Below, in pieces: positions 16,182 to 23,677 of a stretch of 35,164 nt of DNA (position 1 is the first letter of the stretch; the number at the start of each line of letters is the position of its first letter). Where the stretch lies: positions 1 to 35,164 of the forward strand of contig CAKPYT010000020.1 of assembly GCA_934203075.1 (NCBI GenBank). The letters are read 5' to 3'. The DNA comes from an uncultured Clostridia bacterium (GTDB taxonomy: Bacteria; Bacillota; Clostridia; Christensenellales; CAG-314). The notes below the pieces were generated by a model that was not told the DNA's origin, made no database searches, and was given only the letters and a program-made list of their open reading frames with translations. Position numbers and translations under genes: made by a program.

Positions 16182-16359
16182 ACGAGTGAAAAAGCATACT
16201 GGCAAGGACTTTTTCGCGACGATTTCAACAGAAACGACGGATTTGCAATGGCAAAGCCGCAGGCAACAGAAGTCGCAGAAAAGGTACAAACCGGCGTCTG
16301 TAACCAAAGAAGAACGGAAAACACTTCGGTTGCGGCCGGCGCCGGCAAAAGGAAAACGA

Positions 16360-18132
16360 ATGAAGCAAATTACAGATTTTCAAAAACCGGCAAGATACGT
16401 CGGCGGGGAATACGGCATAGCGGAAATGAAGCCGAACGCATATCGGTTTTGTTTGTGTTTTCCGGATGTCTACGAGGTGGGCATGAGCAACCTCGGTACC
16501 CGGATTTTATACTATACCGTCAACGAAGGAGACGTAGCGAATTGCGAGCGCTGCTACACTCCCTGGCCGGATTACGGCAACGAGCTGCGCGCGACGGGAA
16601 CGCCGCTCGTAAGCCTGGAGACGAAAACCCCGTTGAAAAATTTTGATGCAGTCGGGTTTTCACTGCAATACGAACTGAGTTATTCTAACGTCCTGTATAT
16701 GCTGGATCTGGCGCAGATTCCGTTACTGGCAAAAGATCGTTCGGAAAAGGATCCTTTCATTATCTTTGGCGGGCCTTGTTGCGTAAACGTCGAACCGATG
16801 GCGGACTTTGCGGATATCGTGCAGATTGGCGAAGGGGAGCAGATGCTTCCGGAACTGTTGCGTTTGTTAAACGACAGTAAGGGGATGCCGAAAGCGCAAG
16901 TCCTGCAAAAAGCGATGGAAATCGAAGGAATTTATATCCCTTCGCTGCAAAAACCGAAATACGAAAACGGCCGTATCGTCGGGTTCACCGGCGGTAAACG
17001 GGTGAAGCGGCGTTTCGTGCGCAGTCTGGAAGATACTTACTTTCCGCGTAAGGCACCGGTTCCGAACGTGGAAATCGTGCACGATCGTGCCGTGGCGGAA
17101 ATTTACCGCGGGTGTGCCAACGGGTGCAGATTTTGTCAGGCAGGGTTTCTTTATCGTCCCGTGCGGGAAAGAAGCGTTTCGAAACTTTGCGATATTTGCC
17201 GTGATCTGGCGGACTTTACCGGGTTTGACGAAATTTCGCTGAACTCTCTTTCTACGGGGGATTACAGCGGACTGAAAGAGTTGCTTGCCGAGTTGAAACC
17301 ATACTTAAAAGAACGTCACGTTCAATTGGCTCTTCCCAGCCTTCGGGTGGATTCGTTCGATCGCGATTTTGCGCAAAACAACCGCAAAACGGGAAGTCTG
17401 ACTTTCGCACCGGAAGCGGGCACGCAAAGACTGCGTAACGTCATCAATAAAAACGTGACGGAAGAAAATATTATGCAGACGCTGGGGCAAGCGTTTGAGG
17501 ACGGATATGCAACCGTAAAATTGTATTTTATGTTGGGACTGCCTACCGAAACGACGGAAGACGTTCTGGAAATTGCAAATCTGGTGCAGAAAATCCGCAG
17601 CTTGTTTTATCAGAAGCGTTCGTCAAAAAAGGATTTGCGCCTGAACGTCAGCGTTGCCACTTTTATTCCGAAACCGTTCACACCCTTCCAGTGGGAGGCG
17701 TTCGATTCGTTTCAGCATGTGGAAGAAAAACAGGCCTTGTTGCGCGAAAAACTGAAAGGGCGTAATTTTTCGTTTTCGTATCACGATTACGATTCCTCCG
17801 TCATGGAGGCGGTTTTTGCGCGCGGGGACAGGCGGCTTTCCTCCGTGTTGTTGGGAGCCTATCGCAAAGGGTCTCTGTTTGACGGATGGAGCGAGTACTT
17901 TAAGGCGGAAAACTACTACGAAGCCGCACGGGAGTGCGGAGTGGATTTGAACGATTACTTGCGTGCCCGCTCGCAGGAAGAAATCCTCCCGTGGGATTGT
18001 ATCGATATCGGCGTAACCCGTGCTTTTTTATGGAACGAACGTGCAAAATCCCGCGAGGCAATCACAACGCCCGGCTGCAATAAGCGATGCAGCGCCTGCG
18101 GGCTGGAAAAAGAGGGGGTGTGCCACAGATGA
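16360..18132 (+). CDS. B12-domain-like radical SAM protein (TIGR03960 family)
   Basis: Radical S-adenosylmethionine protein of 590 residues, family TIGR03960, function not established. The N-terminus KPARYVGGEYG is family-typical. A Rossmann/B12-binding-like domain occupies about 25-200. The radical SAM iron-sulfur motif is C252-x3-C256-x2-C259 in RGCANGCRFCQAG. A C-terminal Cys group (GCNKRCSACG) ends the protein. The start is ATG 16360 with AAAGGA at a 6-base spacing. The frame stays open upstream to 16099, but that stretch contains the promoter and lacks a supported start codon. It overlaps the DUF2344 gene by 4 bases; the two families are habitual partners near rplU and rng in Clostridia, suggesting an RNA or ribosome link. 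Confidence 0.9.
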   Translation: MKQITDFQKPARYVGGEYGIAEMKPNAYRFCLCFPDVYEVGMSNLGTRILYYTVNEGDVANCERCYTPWPDYGNELRATGTPLVSLETKTPLKNFDAVGFSLQYELSYSNVLYMLDLAQIPLLAKDRSEKDPFIIFGGPCCVNVEPMADFADIVQIGEGEQMLPELLRLLNDSKGMPKAQVLQKAMEIEGIYIPSLQKPKYENGRIVGFTGGKRVKRRFVRSLEDTYFPRKAPVPNVEIVHDRAVAEIYRGCANGCRFCQAGFLYRPVRERSVSKLCDICRDLADFTGFDEISLNSLSTGDYSGLKELLAELKPYLKERHVQLALPSLRVDSFDRDFAQNNRKTGSLTFAPEAGTQRLRNVINKNVTEENIMQTLGQAFEDGYATVKLYFMLGLPTETTEDVLEIANLVQKIRSLFYQKRSSKKDLRLNVSVATFIPKPFTPFQWEAFDSFQHVEEKQALLREKLKGRNFSFSYHDYDSSVMEAVFARGDRRLSSVLLGAYRKGSLFDGWSEYFKAENYYEAARECGVDLNDYLRARSQEEILPWDCIDIGVTRAFLWNERAKSREAITTPGCNKRCSACGLEKEGVCHR

Positions 18133-18776
18133 TTGCACTGAAATATCAAAAGCATTTTCCGTTGGCCGCCGTTTCGCATATCGATTTGTTAAAGGACATG
18201 GGGCGCGTGTTTCAAAGAATGAAACTGAACGTCGAATACTCGCAGGGGTTCAACCCGCACATGTTGTATTTCTTTTCCCCCGCATTGTCGCTGGGTGTGG
18301 AAAGCGATTGTGAATGGGTGGTGGTGCAGGCCCCGTATTCGGAGGATTTTATCGAACGGTTCAATGCCGTGGCATGCCCGGGCCTCCTGGGGCTTTGTGC
18401 CCTCGAAGTGCCGAAAAATCCGAATTTAGCGTCCGCCGTGGTATGGGCAAGGTATGAGGCAACATTGCCGTGCATTCCGCAAAACGGGTTCGATTTCGTC
18501 CTGGGCGAAACGCTTACGATTTCTTACGAAAATAAGGGAGAAACCGTACAAAAGGACGTGCGCCCTATGGTGCGTGATTTCTCGTGTGAGGGAAATACCT
18601 TGTGTTTCACCCTGGCGTGCGGAAATTCGAATCTGAAGGCAGAGCGATTTCTGAAAGGCATCACGCAGATTGCCGGCGTGCCTTATGCCGAAAAACCCAT
18701 TTGCAAAAAAGAAATGTATTATGCAGACGGTAAAACGGTGTGGCAACACCTGACGGAAGATTACATCGAAAAATAA
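18129..18776 (+). CDS. Radical SAM-linked protein, DUF2344 (TIGR03936)
   Basis: Protein of 215 residues, partner of the preceding radical SAM protein; biochemical role unknown. The family signature is clear at the N-terminus: SHIDLLKDMGRVFQRM followed by YSQGFNPHML and ALSLGVESDCEW. The length is normal. ATG 18129 is preceded by GAGGGGG and overlaps the upstream stop codon (ATGA), so translation is coupled. In some organisms the two domains are fused, which supports joint action. RNase G, often next, is not here. Confidence 0.9.
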   Translation: MIALKYQKHFPLAAVSHIDLLKDMGRVFQRMKLNVEYSQGFNPHMLYFFSPALSLGVESDCEWVVVQAPYSEDFIERFNAVACPGLLGLCALEVPKNPNLASAVVWARYEATLPCIPQNGFDFVLGETLTISYENKGETVQKDVRPMVRDFSCEGNTLCFTLACGNSNLKAERFLKGITQIAGVPYAEKPICKKEMYYADGKTVWQHLTEDYIEK

Positions 18777-18848
18777 AAGCAGAAAAACACAGCATCTGCG
18801 GCTTAGGGAACGTTGAATTTTCTGATAGTCGGCAAGCTGTGCAAGAAA

Positions 18849-18880
18849 AAAGAGAACCCGTGTTGCACGGTTCTCTTTTT
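18849..18880. terminator. Bidirectional terminator between convergent genes
   Basis: AAAGAGAACC-CGTG and CACGGTTCTCTTT form a long stem with one bulged base and a 3-base loop, flanked by A-rich sequence on the left and T-rich on the right. It can end both the DUF2344 operon and the leftward operon that follows. Confidence 0.85.
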
Positions 18881-18914
18881 CGTTTTGTTTCTGTGTGCCC
18901 CGGAAGATACAACG

Positions 18915-19406
18915 TTACAGATAGTATTTCATCAATTCCGTTTTGTCTTCTTCAAACGTTAATAGTTCACGGCAGAGCGTAAGCGCATCCTCTTCCACAT
19001 CCGCAGTATGGCGAATCAGTCTTCCGAGGTCGATAATGCCCATCGTGCTGCCTTGCAGCATCATTTCCGCAATCCGCGAAGAGCTGGAGTCCGCCGTCAG
19101 TTTCGTTTTAATGCCGGCTTTTACGCAAAATCGGCTGAAAAGTTTTTCCTGCTGCAAAATCAACTCATTACGTTTTGCAAGTTTTTCCGCCCGCTTTACA
19201 AAGTCGTCATACTTTTGTATGTGCGCGCGGATATCGTCCGCCAGTTTTTGTTCCGTCACAAAAGGCAAAACAACGGTCGCGCATTCTTTCGCCATTGTAG
19301 CGTTCTGATACACTGCGTTCAGCATTTTTTGCGTGCTTTCTTCGTTCTTTTCTTTTGCGCTCCAGGCGCTGGGTTTTGTTTTCGTTCCTTTTTCAGATTT
19401 CGTCAT
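18915..19406 (-). CDS. Helical protein of unknown function
   Basis: Protein of 163 residues from ATG 19406. I do not recognise a named family, although clostridial hypothetical proteins of this length with the same ending are familiar. After a polar Lys-rich N-terminus (1-22) it is predicted almost entirely helical, with four to five amphipathic helices at about 25-47, 50-78, 80-97, 107-133 and 135-161, suggesting a four-helix bundle. The stretch SSSSRIAEMMLQGSTMGIIDL is the most distinctive segment. There is no signal peptide. The start overlaps the upstream small gene by 14 bases and has no clear ribosome site, so translation may depend on coupling; an ATG at 19415 is an alternative. Confidence 0.7.
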   Translation of the reverse strand: MTKSEKGTKTKPSAWSAKEKNEESTQKMLNAVYQNATMAKECATVVLPFVTEQKLADDIRAHIQKYDDFVKRAEKLAKRNELILQQEKLFSRFCVKAGIKTKLTADSSSSRIAEMMLQGSTMGIIDLGRLIRHTADVEEDALTLCRELLTFEEDKTELMKYYL

Positions 19407-19545
19407 CGTTGTCATATTCGTCGTACCAATCCAAATGATAATCCTCGTTTTGCAACCCGGTAAAGGTATCGAACCAACGATCCCTGCAGGTCTCCGCATT
19501 GGCATAATATTCATGGTTGCAAAAGTGATTCTTGATATTGACCAT
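19393..19545 (-). CDS. Small acidic protein of unknown function
   Basis: Protein of 50 residues with an ATG preceded by AAGGAGG at a 5-base spacing and a well-formed promoter upstream, which makes it a credible gene despite its size. It starts MVNIKNHFCNHEYYAN, contains two Cys (9 and 20), is rich in Tyr, Trp and His, and ends in a strongly acidic tail (YDEYDNDDEI). It overlaps the start of the following helical-protein gene by 14 bases. Cys/His spacing might bind a metal, but no known motif is complete. Function unknown. Confidence 0.7.
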   Translation of the reverse strand: MVNIKNHFCNHEYYANAETCRDRWFDTFTGLQNEDYHLDWYDEYDNDDEI

Positions 19546-19584
19546 ACCGTCCTCCTTGCCGTTAGTATGTTGCCGTTGCAAAAA

Positions 19585-19613
19585 ACTATACCTTTTTGCG
19601 GCCGTTTCTTCAA
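19585..19613 (-). promoter_or_regulatory. Promoter of the small leftward operon
   Basis: On the minus strand TTGAAG and TATAGT are separated by 17 bases, about 40 bases upstream of the small acidic gene. Confidence 0.7.
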
Positions 19614-19732
19614 AAACCCCAAAGATTTTTCTTCCGGTGTTTTGCAAGCCGATCGACGTTTTCCGTTTCCGGGCGGAAAGAGGAGCAGAAGGGGAAGGGA
19701 AAACGGAACCGGATGTTTTTTTCGAAACTCTA

Positions 19733-19761
19733 TTGAATACCGATGAAAAAACCGTTATACT
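19733..19761 (+). promoter_or_regulatory. Promoter of the DUF2804 gene
   Basis: TTGAAT, 17 bases, TATACT, ending 18 bases before the start codon; the short leader holds AGGAGA. Confidence 0.75.
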
Positions 19762-19779
19762 ATATCGTAGGAGAAAGCT

Positions 19780-20901
19780 ATGGGCGAATACAGTAAATTT
19801 ATCAGTGAAACAAGGCGATCGGTTTGCACCCCGCAAAGCATGGTGGATGAAAACGGGCGTTGCGTGTTCGGCACGTTCGAAACGGAGTTCGAAAAAATGG
19901 ATCTGTTGCGGCTGAAAAAGCCGACGAAGGCTCCGCAATGGCTCAATCGCTACAAATTAACCTTGTGGGAAGCGACGGAAGTGCATCTGAAGCAGGGCGT
20001 ATTGCTTGCCGTCGTATGCGATATGGGGTTGTTCGGCAAAACGTTGAACGTTTTTTACGATAAGCGTTCGAATCGCGTTTACTGTTGGGATACAAACCTG
20101 AAAAGCAAAGATACGCTCATCGCACCGAATCTGCTGCACGGTTCGGTAACGCAGGCTTCCACATCGGTCAGTCACGTGAAATACGTCAATCAGTTTCAGG
20201 TCGGGCGCGCAACTCTGGAGGGACACCACGAGGGGAAATGCCTGCTCGACAGCAAAGAATACACTACGGAGGCTTCCGTTTCGTACTCTTTCGAACTGGA
20301 ACGTATTTCCAAGCCAAGTATCGTTTCGATTCCGTTTCCGTACAGCAACAACCGCCCGCTCTACAGCCAGAAGGACTTTTTTCGTGCCAAGGGCTGGCTT
20401 CGGATAAACGGAGAAGAACTGCTGACGGAGGAAGACAGCACTGCCGTGATAGACGATCATCGCGGGTATTACCCGCGGCGCGCACATTACGACTGGGTTA
20501 CGACGATGGGCGTACATGATGCGGACGGCACGAGCAAATGGCTGGCGTTCAATCTGACGCGAAATCAATCGGTCGATCAGGAGAAGTACAACGAAAACGT
20601 ATTATGGCTGGAGGGGCGCACGAGTCTTTTGCCTCCCGTCACGTTTTCCCGCACAACGGAAAGTAAAGACTTTTTGAAAAAGGGCATAGCGGAATGGGAT
20701 ATTCGCGACGAGTATGACATGGTAAACCTGAAGTTTGCGGTAAAGAATCTCAACACGATGATGCTTCACGCCATACTTGTAAATATCGACTACTATATCA
20801 CCTTCGGTACGCTGCAGGGTTACGTGAGGGAGGAATCCGGCAGGAAATACGTCGTGGACGGTATGATGGGTATGGGAGAAGACAAAACCCTTCTGTTTTA
20901 G
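19780..20901 (+). CDS. DUF2804 family protein
   Basis: Protein of 373 residues of the DUF2804 family; no reaction is established. It is rich in beta strand, with no signal peptide and no membrane segment. Family-like features include the RYKLTLWEATEVHL segment, the aromatic-rich centre (HYDWVTTMGVHDADGTSKW) and the C-terminal GMMGMGEDKTLLF. ATG 19780 follows AGGAGA at a 5-base spacing. It is monocistronic, with its own promoter and a terminator 51 bases after the stop codon. The overall pattern suggests a lipocalin-like hydrophobic-ligand fold, but that is inference. Confidence 0.85.
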   Translation: MGEYSKFISETRRSVCTPQSMVDENGRCVFGTFETEFEKMDLLRLKKPTKAPQWLNRYKLTLWEATEVHLKQGVLLAVVCDMGLFGKTLNVFYDKRSNRVYCWDTNLKSKDTLIAPNLLHGSVTQASTSVSHVKYVNQFQVGRATLEGHHEGKCLLDSKEYTTEASVSYSFELERISKPSIVSIPFPYSNNRPLYSQKDFFRAKGWLRINGEELLTEEDSTAVIDDHRGYYPRRAHYDWVTTMGVHDADGTSKWLAFNLTRNQSVDQEKYNENVLWLEGRTSLLPPVTFSRTTESKDFLKKGIAEWDIRDEYDMVNLKFAVKNLNTMMLHAILVNIDYYITFGTLQGYVREESGRKYVVDGMMGMGEDKTLLF

Positions 20902-20952
20902 TACGAGGATCAGGCAGGATGCTCGGCTTTAACGTAAACGCAAATAGGAAAT

Positions 20953-20980
20953 AGAGAAGCGGAAACGTTTCTCTTTTTTT
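20953..20980 (+). terminator. Terminator of the DUF2804 gene
   Basis: AGAGAAGCG and CGTTTCTCT form a 9-bp stem (one G-T pair) with a GAAA loop followed by a run of T. The next 120 bases, up to the rplU promoter, hold nothing I can recognise. Confidence 0.9.
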
Positions 20981-21104
20981 TGTCGCGCGAGGGAGTTTTT
21001 CCGTTGTTTTGACCGTAAAAACGGCAAAAACAAAAAGCGCTGTTTTGGGGAAAAGCCGGCGGAGTTCCGGTTCTTTTCGGTACGGAAAAATAGTTTCAAA
21101 AGGT

Positions 21105-21133
21105 TTGACATCTTGACGGATTTATGTTAGAGT
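21105..21133 (+). promoter_or_regulatory. Promoter of rplU-prp-rpmA
   Basis: A consensus TTGACA, 17 bases, then TAGAGT with an extended TGT. A short palindrome GTTAG-AGTAA-CTAAC at 21126-21140 overlaps the -10 box and the expected start of transcription. Confidence 0.75.
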
Positions 21134-21214
21134 AACTAACGAGCCGCATAAGACGGGCCTCAAAGTCGCAATACGCGCGCCTTTACTTAGCGAGACTGGA
21201 GAGAGGAGGTATAA
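21134..21214 (+). promoter_or_regulatory. Ribosomal protein L21 leader RNA
   Basis: The 5' untranslated region of rplU has the features of the Firmicutes L21 leader: a GCCGCA...GACGGG segment near the 5' end, then AAAGTCGCAA and a CGCGCG-containing stem, and finally the ribosome site GAGAGAGGAGG. In the known family this RNA lets a ribosomal protein repress its own operon. Recognition is from memory of the consensus. Confidence 0.65.
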
Positions 21215-21217
21215 TCT

Positions 21218-21526
21218 ATGTACGCAATCGTGCAAACCGGCGGAAAGCAATACAAAGTTTCCAAAGATCTGGTTTTTGAAGTGGAAGCGTTAAAAGCGGA
21301 AGCAGGCGAAAAGCTGAACTTGGAAGTGCTGATGTATGCGGACGGGGACACCGTGCTTCTCGGAAAAGACGCACAAAAAGTCACCGTAGAAGCGGAAGTT
21401 CTTCGTCACGGAAAAGGGAACAAAGTTATTGTGTTTACCTACAAGTCCAAAAAGAACGAACGCAAAAAGCAAGGTCACAGACAACCGTTCACGCAACTGA
21501 AAGTTACGGATATCAAACTCGGTTAA
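21218..21526 (+). CDS. rplU: 50S ribosomal protein L21
   Basis: Large-subunit protein of 102 residues that contacts 23S rRNA. It has the standard start MYAIVQTGGKQYKV, the KVIVFTYKSKKNERKKQGHR basic segment that binds RNA, and the conserved ending QPFTQLKVTDI. ATG 21218 lies 9 bases after GAGAGGAGG. First gene of the L21-Prp-L27 operon found throughout Firmicutes. Confidence 0.98.
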   Translation: MYAIVQTGGKQYKVSKDLVFEVEALKAEAGEKLNLEVLMYADGDTVLLGKDAQKVTVEAEVLRHGKGNKVIVFTYKSKKNERKKQGHRQPFTQLKVTDIKLG

Positions 21527-21533
21527 AACGTCT

Positions 21534-21863
21534 ATGACGAACATTACGGTAAAAAAAGAACTCGGTTCTATCGTACAGGTGCGTTGCTTCGGACACGCAG
21601 GATATGCAGATGCGGGCGAAGATATTGTCTGCGCGGCAATTTCCAGTATTGTACAATGTGCGCTGCTCGGGCTGCTGAACGTGGCTCAGATCAACGTCAA
21701 GTTCCATAGAAACGAGGAAGAAGGCAGTTTAACGTTTACTCTGCCCGATGGGTTGAGCGATCGGCAGCGGCATGATGCAGACGTTGTGTTAAACACGATG
21801 CTGTGCGGTCTGTCGGATCTGTATCAGGAGTATTCGGATTATTTGGAATTGGAGGTTGAATAA
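21534..21863 (+). CDS. prp: Ribosomal-processing cysteine protease Prp (YsxB)
   Basis: Cysteine protease of 109 residues that removes the N-terminal extension of ribosomal protein L27 in Firmicutes. The catalytic pair is visible as His21 in FGHAGYA and Cys33 in EDIVCAAIS. Its fixed position between rplU and rpmA fits. The start codon is 7 bases after rplU, and its stop codon overlaps the rpmA start by one base (TAATG), favouring co-translation of enzyme and substrate. Confidence 0.95.
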   Translation: MTNITVKKELGSIVQVRCFGHAGYADAGEDIVCAAISSIVQCALLGLLNVAQINVKFHRNEEEGSLTFTLPDGLSDRQRHDADVVLNTMLCGLSDLYQEYSDYLELEVE

Positions 21864-22138
21864 TGTTTATTAAAATTCAATTATTTGCCCATAAAAAAGG
21901 TGTCGGTAGTTCCCGAAACGGCCGTGACAGCGAAAGCAAACGTCTTGGCGCAAAACGTGCGGACGGTCAATTCGTACTGGCAGGGAATATCCTCGTCCGT
22001 CAACGCGGCACGAAGATTCACCCCGGCAACAACGTCGGCATCGGCAAGGACGATACCTTGTTTGCATTGGTCAGCGGCGTTGTGAAATTTGAACGCAAGG
22101 GCAAAGATAAAAAACAAGTTAGCGTGTATCCTAACTAA
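21863..22138 (+). CDS. rpmA: 50S ribosomal protein L27 with Prp-cleavable N-terminus
   Basis: Ribosomal protein of 91 residues whose N-terminus reaches the peptidyl-transferase centre. The precursor begins MFIKIQLFA, then HKKGVGSSRNGRDSESKRLG. By comparison with the staphylococcal NLQFFA motif, Prp should cut after FA at residue 9, leaving HKKG as the mature end. The motif deviates from the usual one (IKIQLFA rather than LNLQFFA). The rest of the protein (GAKRADGQFV, RQRGTKIHPGNNVGIG) is typical. GGAGG lies within the end of prp. Confidence 0.97.
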   Translation: MFIKIQLFAHKKGVGSSRNGRDSESKRLGAKRADGQFVLAGNILVRQRGTKIHPGNNVGIGKDDTLFALVSGVVKFERKGKDKKQVSVYPN

Positions 22139-22160
22139 CGGTAACAACAAAGCAACACAA

Positions 22161-22190
22161 AATACCATGTCGAAGGACATGGTATTTTTT
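22161..22190 (+). terminator. Terminator of the rplU-prp-rpmA operon
   Basis: AATACCATGTC and GACATGGTATT form an 11-bp stem with a GAAG tetraloop and a T-tract. Confidence 0.92.
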
Positions 22191-22291
22191 CATGTTTGAC
22201 GTTCGGTTCGGGGAAAATCGTTCGTTTCGATTCGTCGTCTGAGGCGAGCCTTCCGCCGGGAACGGCAGCGAGCGGGGGCGTTTTGTCTGTG

Positions 22292-22669
22292 TTAAAAAAC
22301 GTGTTCCGGCGTGGGGGTAATCATATGCGGGATGTGTTCCGTAAGCGCACGAATCACGCTTAACTGCGCATGGATTTGTTCGTAGTTTTGAAAAATTACG
22401 TACGTTGTACATTCCGACAGGCGAAAATCGATTTCCGTAATGTCCATATGATTCAAAAGATATTCGCTGTGCTCCCGTAATTCAAACCAATGCTTTTGCA
22501 GATTTTCAAAATCCTGCATCGAAACGGCGCCGCGCGTGGCTTTTTGCAGAACTACGTCGACGTCCCGACCGAAATCCAGAAAGGCAGATTCGATGAAGCG
22601 ATGTTCCAGAATCCCGGCACCGACCAAAAGCAGTAAAACAATGCAAACGGCAATAATTTGTTTTTTCAT
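22292..22669 (-). CDS. DUF4363 family membrane-anchored protein
   Basis: Protein of 125 residues with an N-terminal membrane helix or uncleaved signal (about 4-21) and a helical extracytoplasmic part. The pattern fits DUF4363, which regularly sits downstream of DUF421 genes in spore-forming Firmicutes. Conserved-looking features are FGRDVDVVLQKA and FENLQKHWFELREHSEYLLNHMDI. The start codon overlaps the DUF421 stop codon by 4 bases (ATGA), so the two are translated together. Role unknown. Confidence 0.8.
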   Translation of the reverse strand: MKKQIIAVCIVLLLLVGAGILEHRFIESAFLDFGRDVDVVLQKATRGAVSMQDFENLQKHWFELREHSEYLLNHMDITEIDFRLSECTTYVIFQNYEQIHAQLSVIRALTEHIPHMITPTPEHVF

Positions 22670-23463
22670 TGCGAATCCTCCTTCGAAGTGCCTTCTTTCG
22701 GTTCCCGGTCAGGGAGAGAGCCGCTTTCGCTGCCATCTGCGAAAGAAACCTTTTCCGCTCCCGACGGCATTTGTGTTTTTCGGGTCTGCACCGGTTCCGC
22801 TTGCGTCGGGGAGGCCGTCATCTGCACCGTCCAGTAGGGGGCTGTTTTCGTTTGCACTAACAGTTTCCCTTTTTCGTCCAGCGTAGAAAGAATCACTTCC
22901 TCTACGGTAACGTCTCGTTTGGTCAGTTCCGTTTCGATTTCCTCCTGCGGCAGAGTATATTTTTTCAGTTCTTCTTCCTGCCAGGTTCCGTCCAGAATGA
23001 CCGGCACGGGAAACGTTCCCGCACTCTCTTTTGCAAGAACGCTCAGTTGACCGTTGGTTTCGAACAGGGCATAGCGAATTTCGGAAAGGTCAAAGTGGCC
23101 CCCCACGCGCATTGCCTGCAAAAGGTCGCTTGCACTGATGTTCATCGCTTGCAGCGCATTATAATCGATTCCGTCTTCGGTAATCACGAGCACCGGTTTT
23201 CCGCTGATGACCGTTTGCATTTTATTGTTTTTGCTGACCAGCAAAATGATCTGATGAATCAGATACATCGCAAGAATACTGACGATGCCGTATGCAAGCG
23301 GTATCGATTTGTCTCCCATGGGGATGCAAGCCAACTCCGCAATGACCAGCGTAATGGCAAGTTCGTACGGCTCCATCTCGCCGATCTGACGTTTTCCCAT
23401 CAGCCGCATCACGATAAACAATACAATGAACAATATCACAGAACGTAATAAGATGGTTAACAT
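22666..23463 (-). CDS. DUF421 (YetF/YdfS-like) membrane protein
   Basis: Protein of 265 residues. Three N-terminal membrane helices (about 3-22, 35-54 and 58-76) include the family signature RLMGKRQIGEMEPYELAITL. A cytoplasmic DUF421 domain of two small beta-rich lobes follows (about 85-200), then a polar tail of about 60 residues rich in Ser, Glu and Lys. DUF421 proteins such as SpoVAE-neighbouring and YetF types are linked to spore envelope or stress, without a proven reaction. I use ATG 23463; an in-frame ATG at 23541 would run over the opposing folT promoter (23507-23535) and add no conserved residues. Neither start has a strong ribosome site. Confidence 0.8.
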   Translation of the reverse strand: MLTILLRSVILFIVLFIVMRLMGKRQIGEMEPYELAITLVIAELACIPMGDKSIPLAYGIVSILAMYLIHQIILLVSKNNKMQTVISGKPVLVITEDGIDYNALQAMNISASDLLQAMRVGGHFDLSEIRYALFETNGQLSVLAKESAGTFPVPVILDGTWQEEELKKYTLPQEEIETELTKRDVTVEEVILSTLDEKGKLLVQTKTAPYWTVQMTASPTQAEPVQTRKTQMPSGAEKVSFADGSESGSLPDREPKEGTSKEDSQ

Positions 23464-23506
23464 ACCGGAAGTATGCGAATGTTTTGGCGAAAATATGCAA
23501 AAACGG

Positions 23507-23535
23507 TTTACAAGGGGCTTCATCGGCTGTATAAT
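23507..23535 (+). promoter_or_regulatory. Promoter of the THF riboswitch-folT transcript
   Basis: TTTACA, 17 bases, TATAAT. Expected start of transcription is near 23542, just before the riboswitch aptamer. Confidence 0.8.
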
Positions 23536-23546
23536 GCGCATAGAAA

Positions 23547-23642
23547 GTGCAAAGTGAGCTTGATGCGTAAAGTGCCGCAGGATGGGAAGTCGCCTGCGGA
23601 CGAAAGAGTGTTTTCTGCGATGTCAAGTTGCGTCCGTTGCTA
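23547..23642 (+). promoter_or_regulatory. Tetrahydrofolate (THF) riboswitch
   Basis: Sequence blocks match the THF riboswitch in order. They are GATGCGTAAAGTG, then TGGGAAGTCG within a CCGCAGG/CCTGCGG stem, then ACGAAAGAG and finally TGTCAAGTTGCGTCCG. Outer pairing is CTTGA with TCAAG plus GCAA with TTGC. It lies between a promoter and an intrinsic terminator and upstream of a folate transporter gene. Folate repletion should promote termination, as in known cases; that direction is inferred from the class. Confidence 0.88.
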
Positions 23643-23653
23643 CTAAACGCATT

Positions 23654-23677
23654 TGCCGACTTTTGTCGGCATTTTTT
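23654..23677 (+). terminator. Riboswitch-controlled terminator ahead of folT
   Basis: TGCCGAC-TTTT-GTCGGCA hairpin followed by six T residues, 33 bases before the folT start. A competing hairpin TGCGT (23629-23633) with ACGCA (23647-23651) would disrupt the aptamer and lies directly upstream; it could be part of the switch. Confidence 0.85.

Noticed and set aside
16099..16359. N-terminal extension of the radical-SAM frame, and a second frame starting at ATG 16249
   Set aside because: The stretch contains the promoter at 16153-16181; no start codon there has a ribosome site. Family members start near the KPARYVGGEY motif. The ATG 16249 frame overlaps the real gene and matches nothing.
23464..23541. 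Upstream in-frame start extending DUF421 by 26 residues
   Set aside because: It would overlap the divergent folT promoter and adds residues not seen in the family; DUF421 proteins begin just before the first helix.
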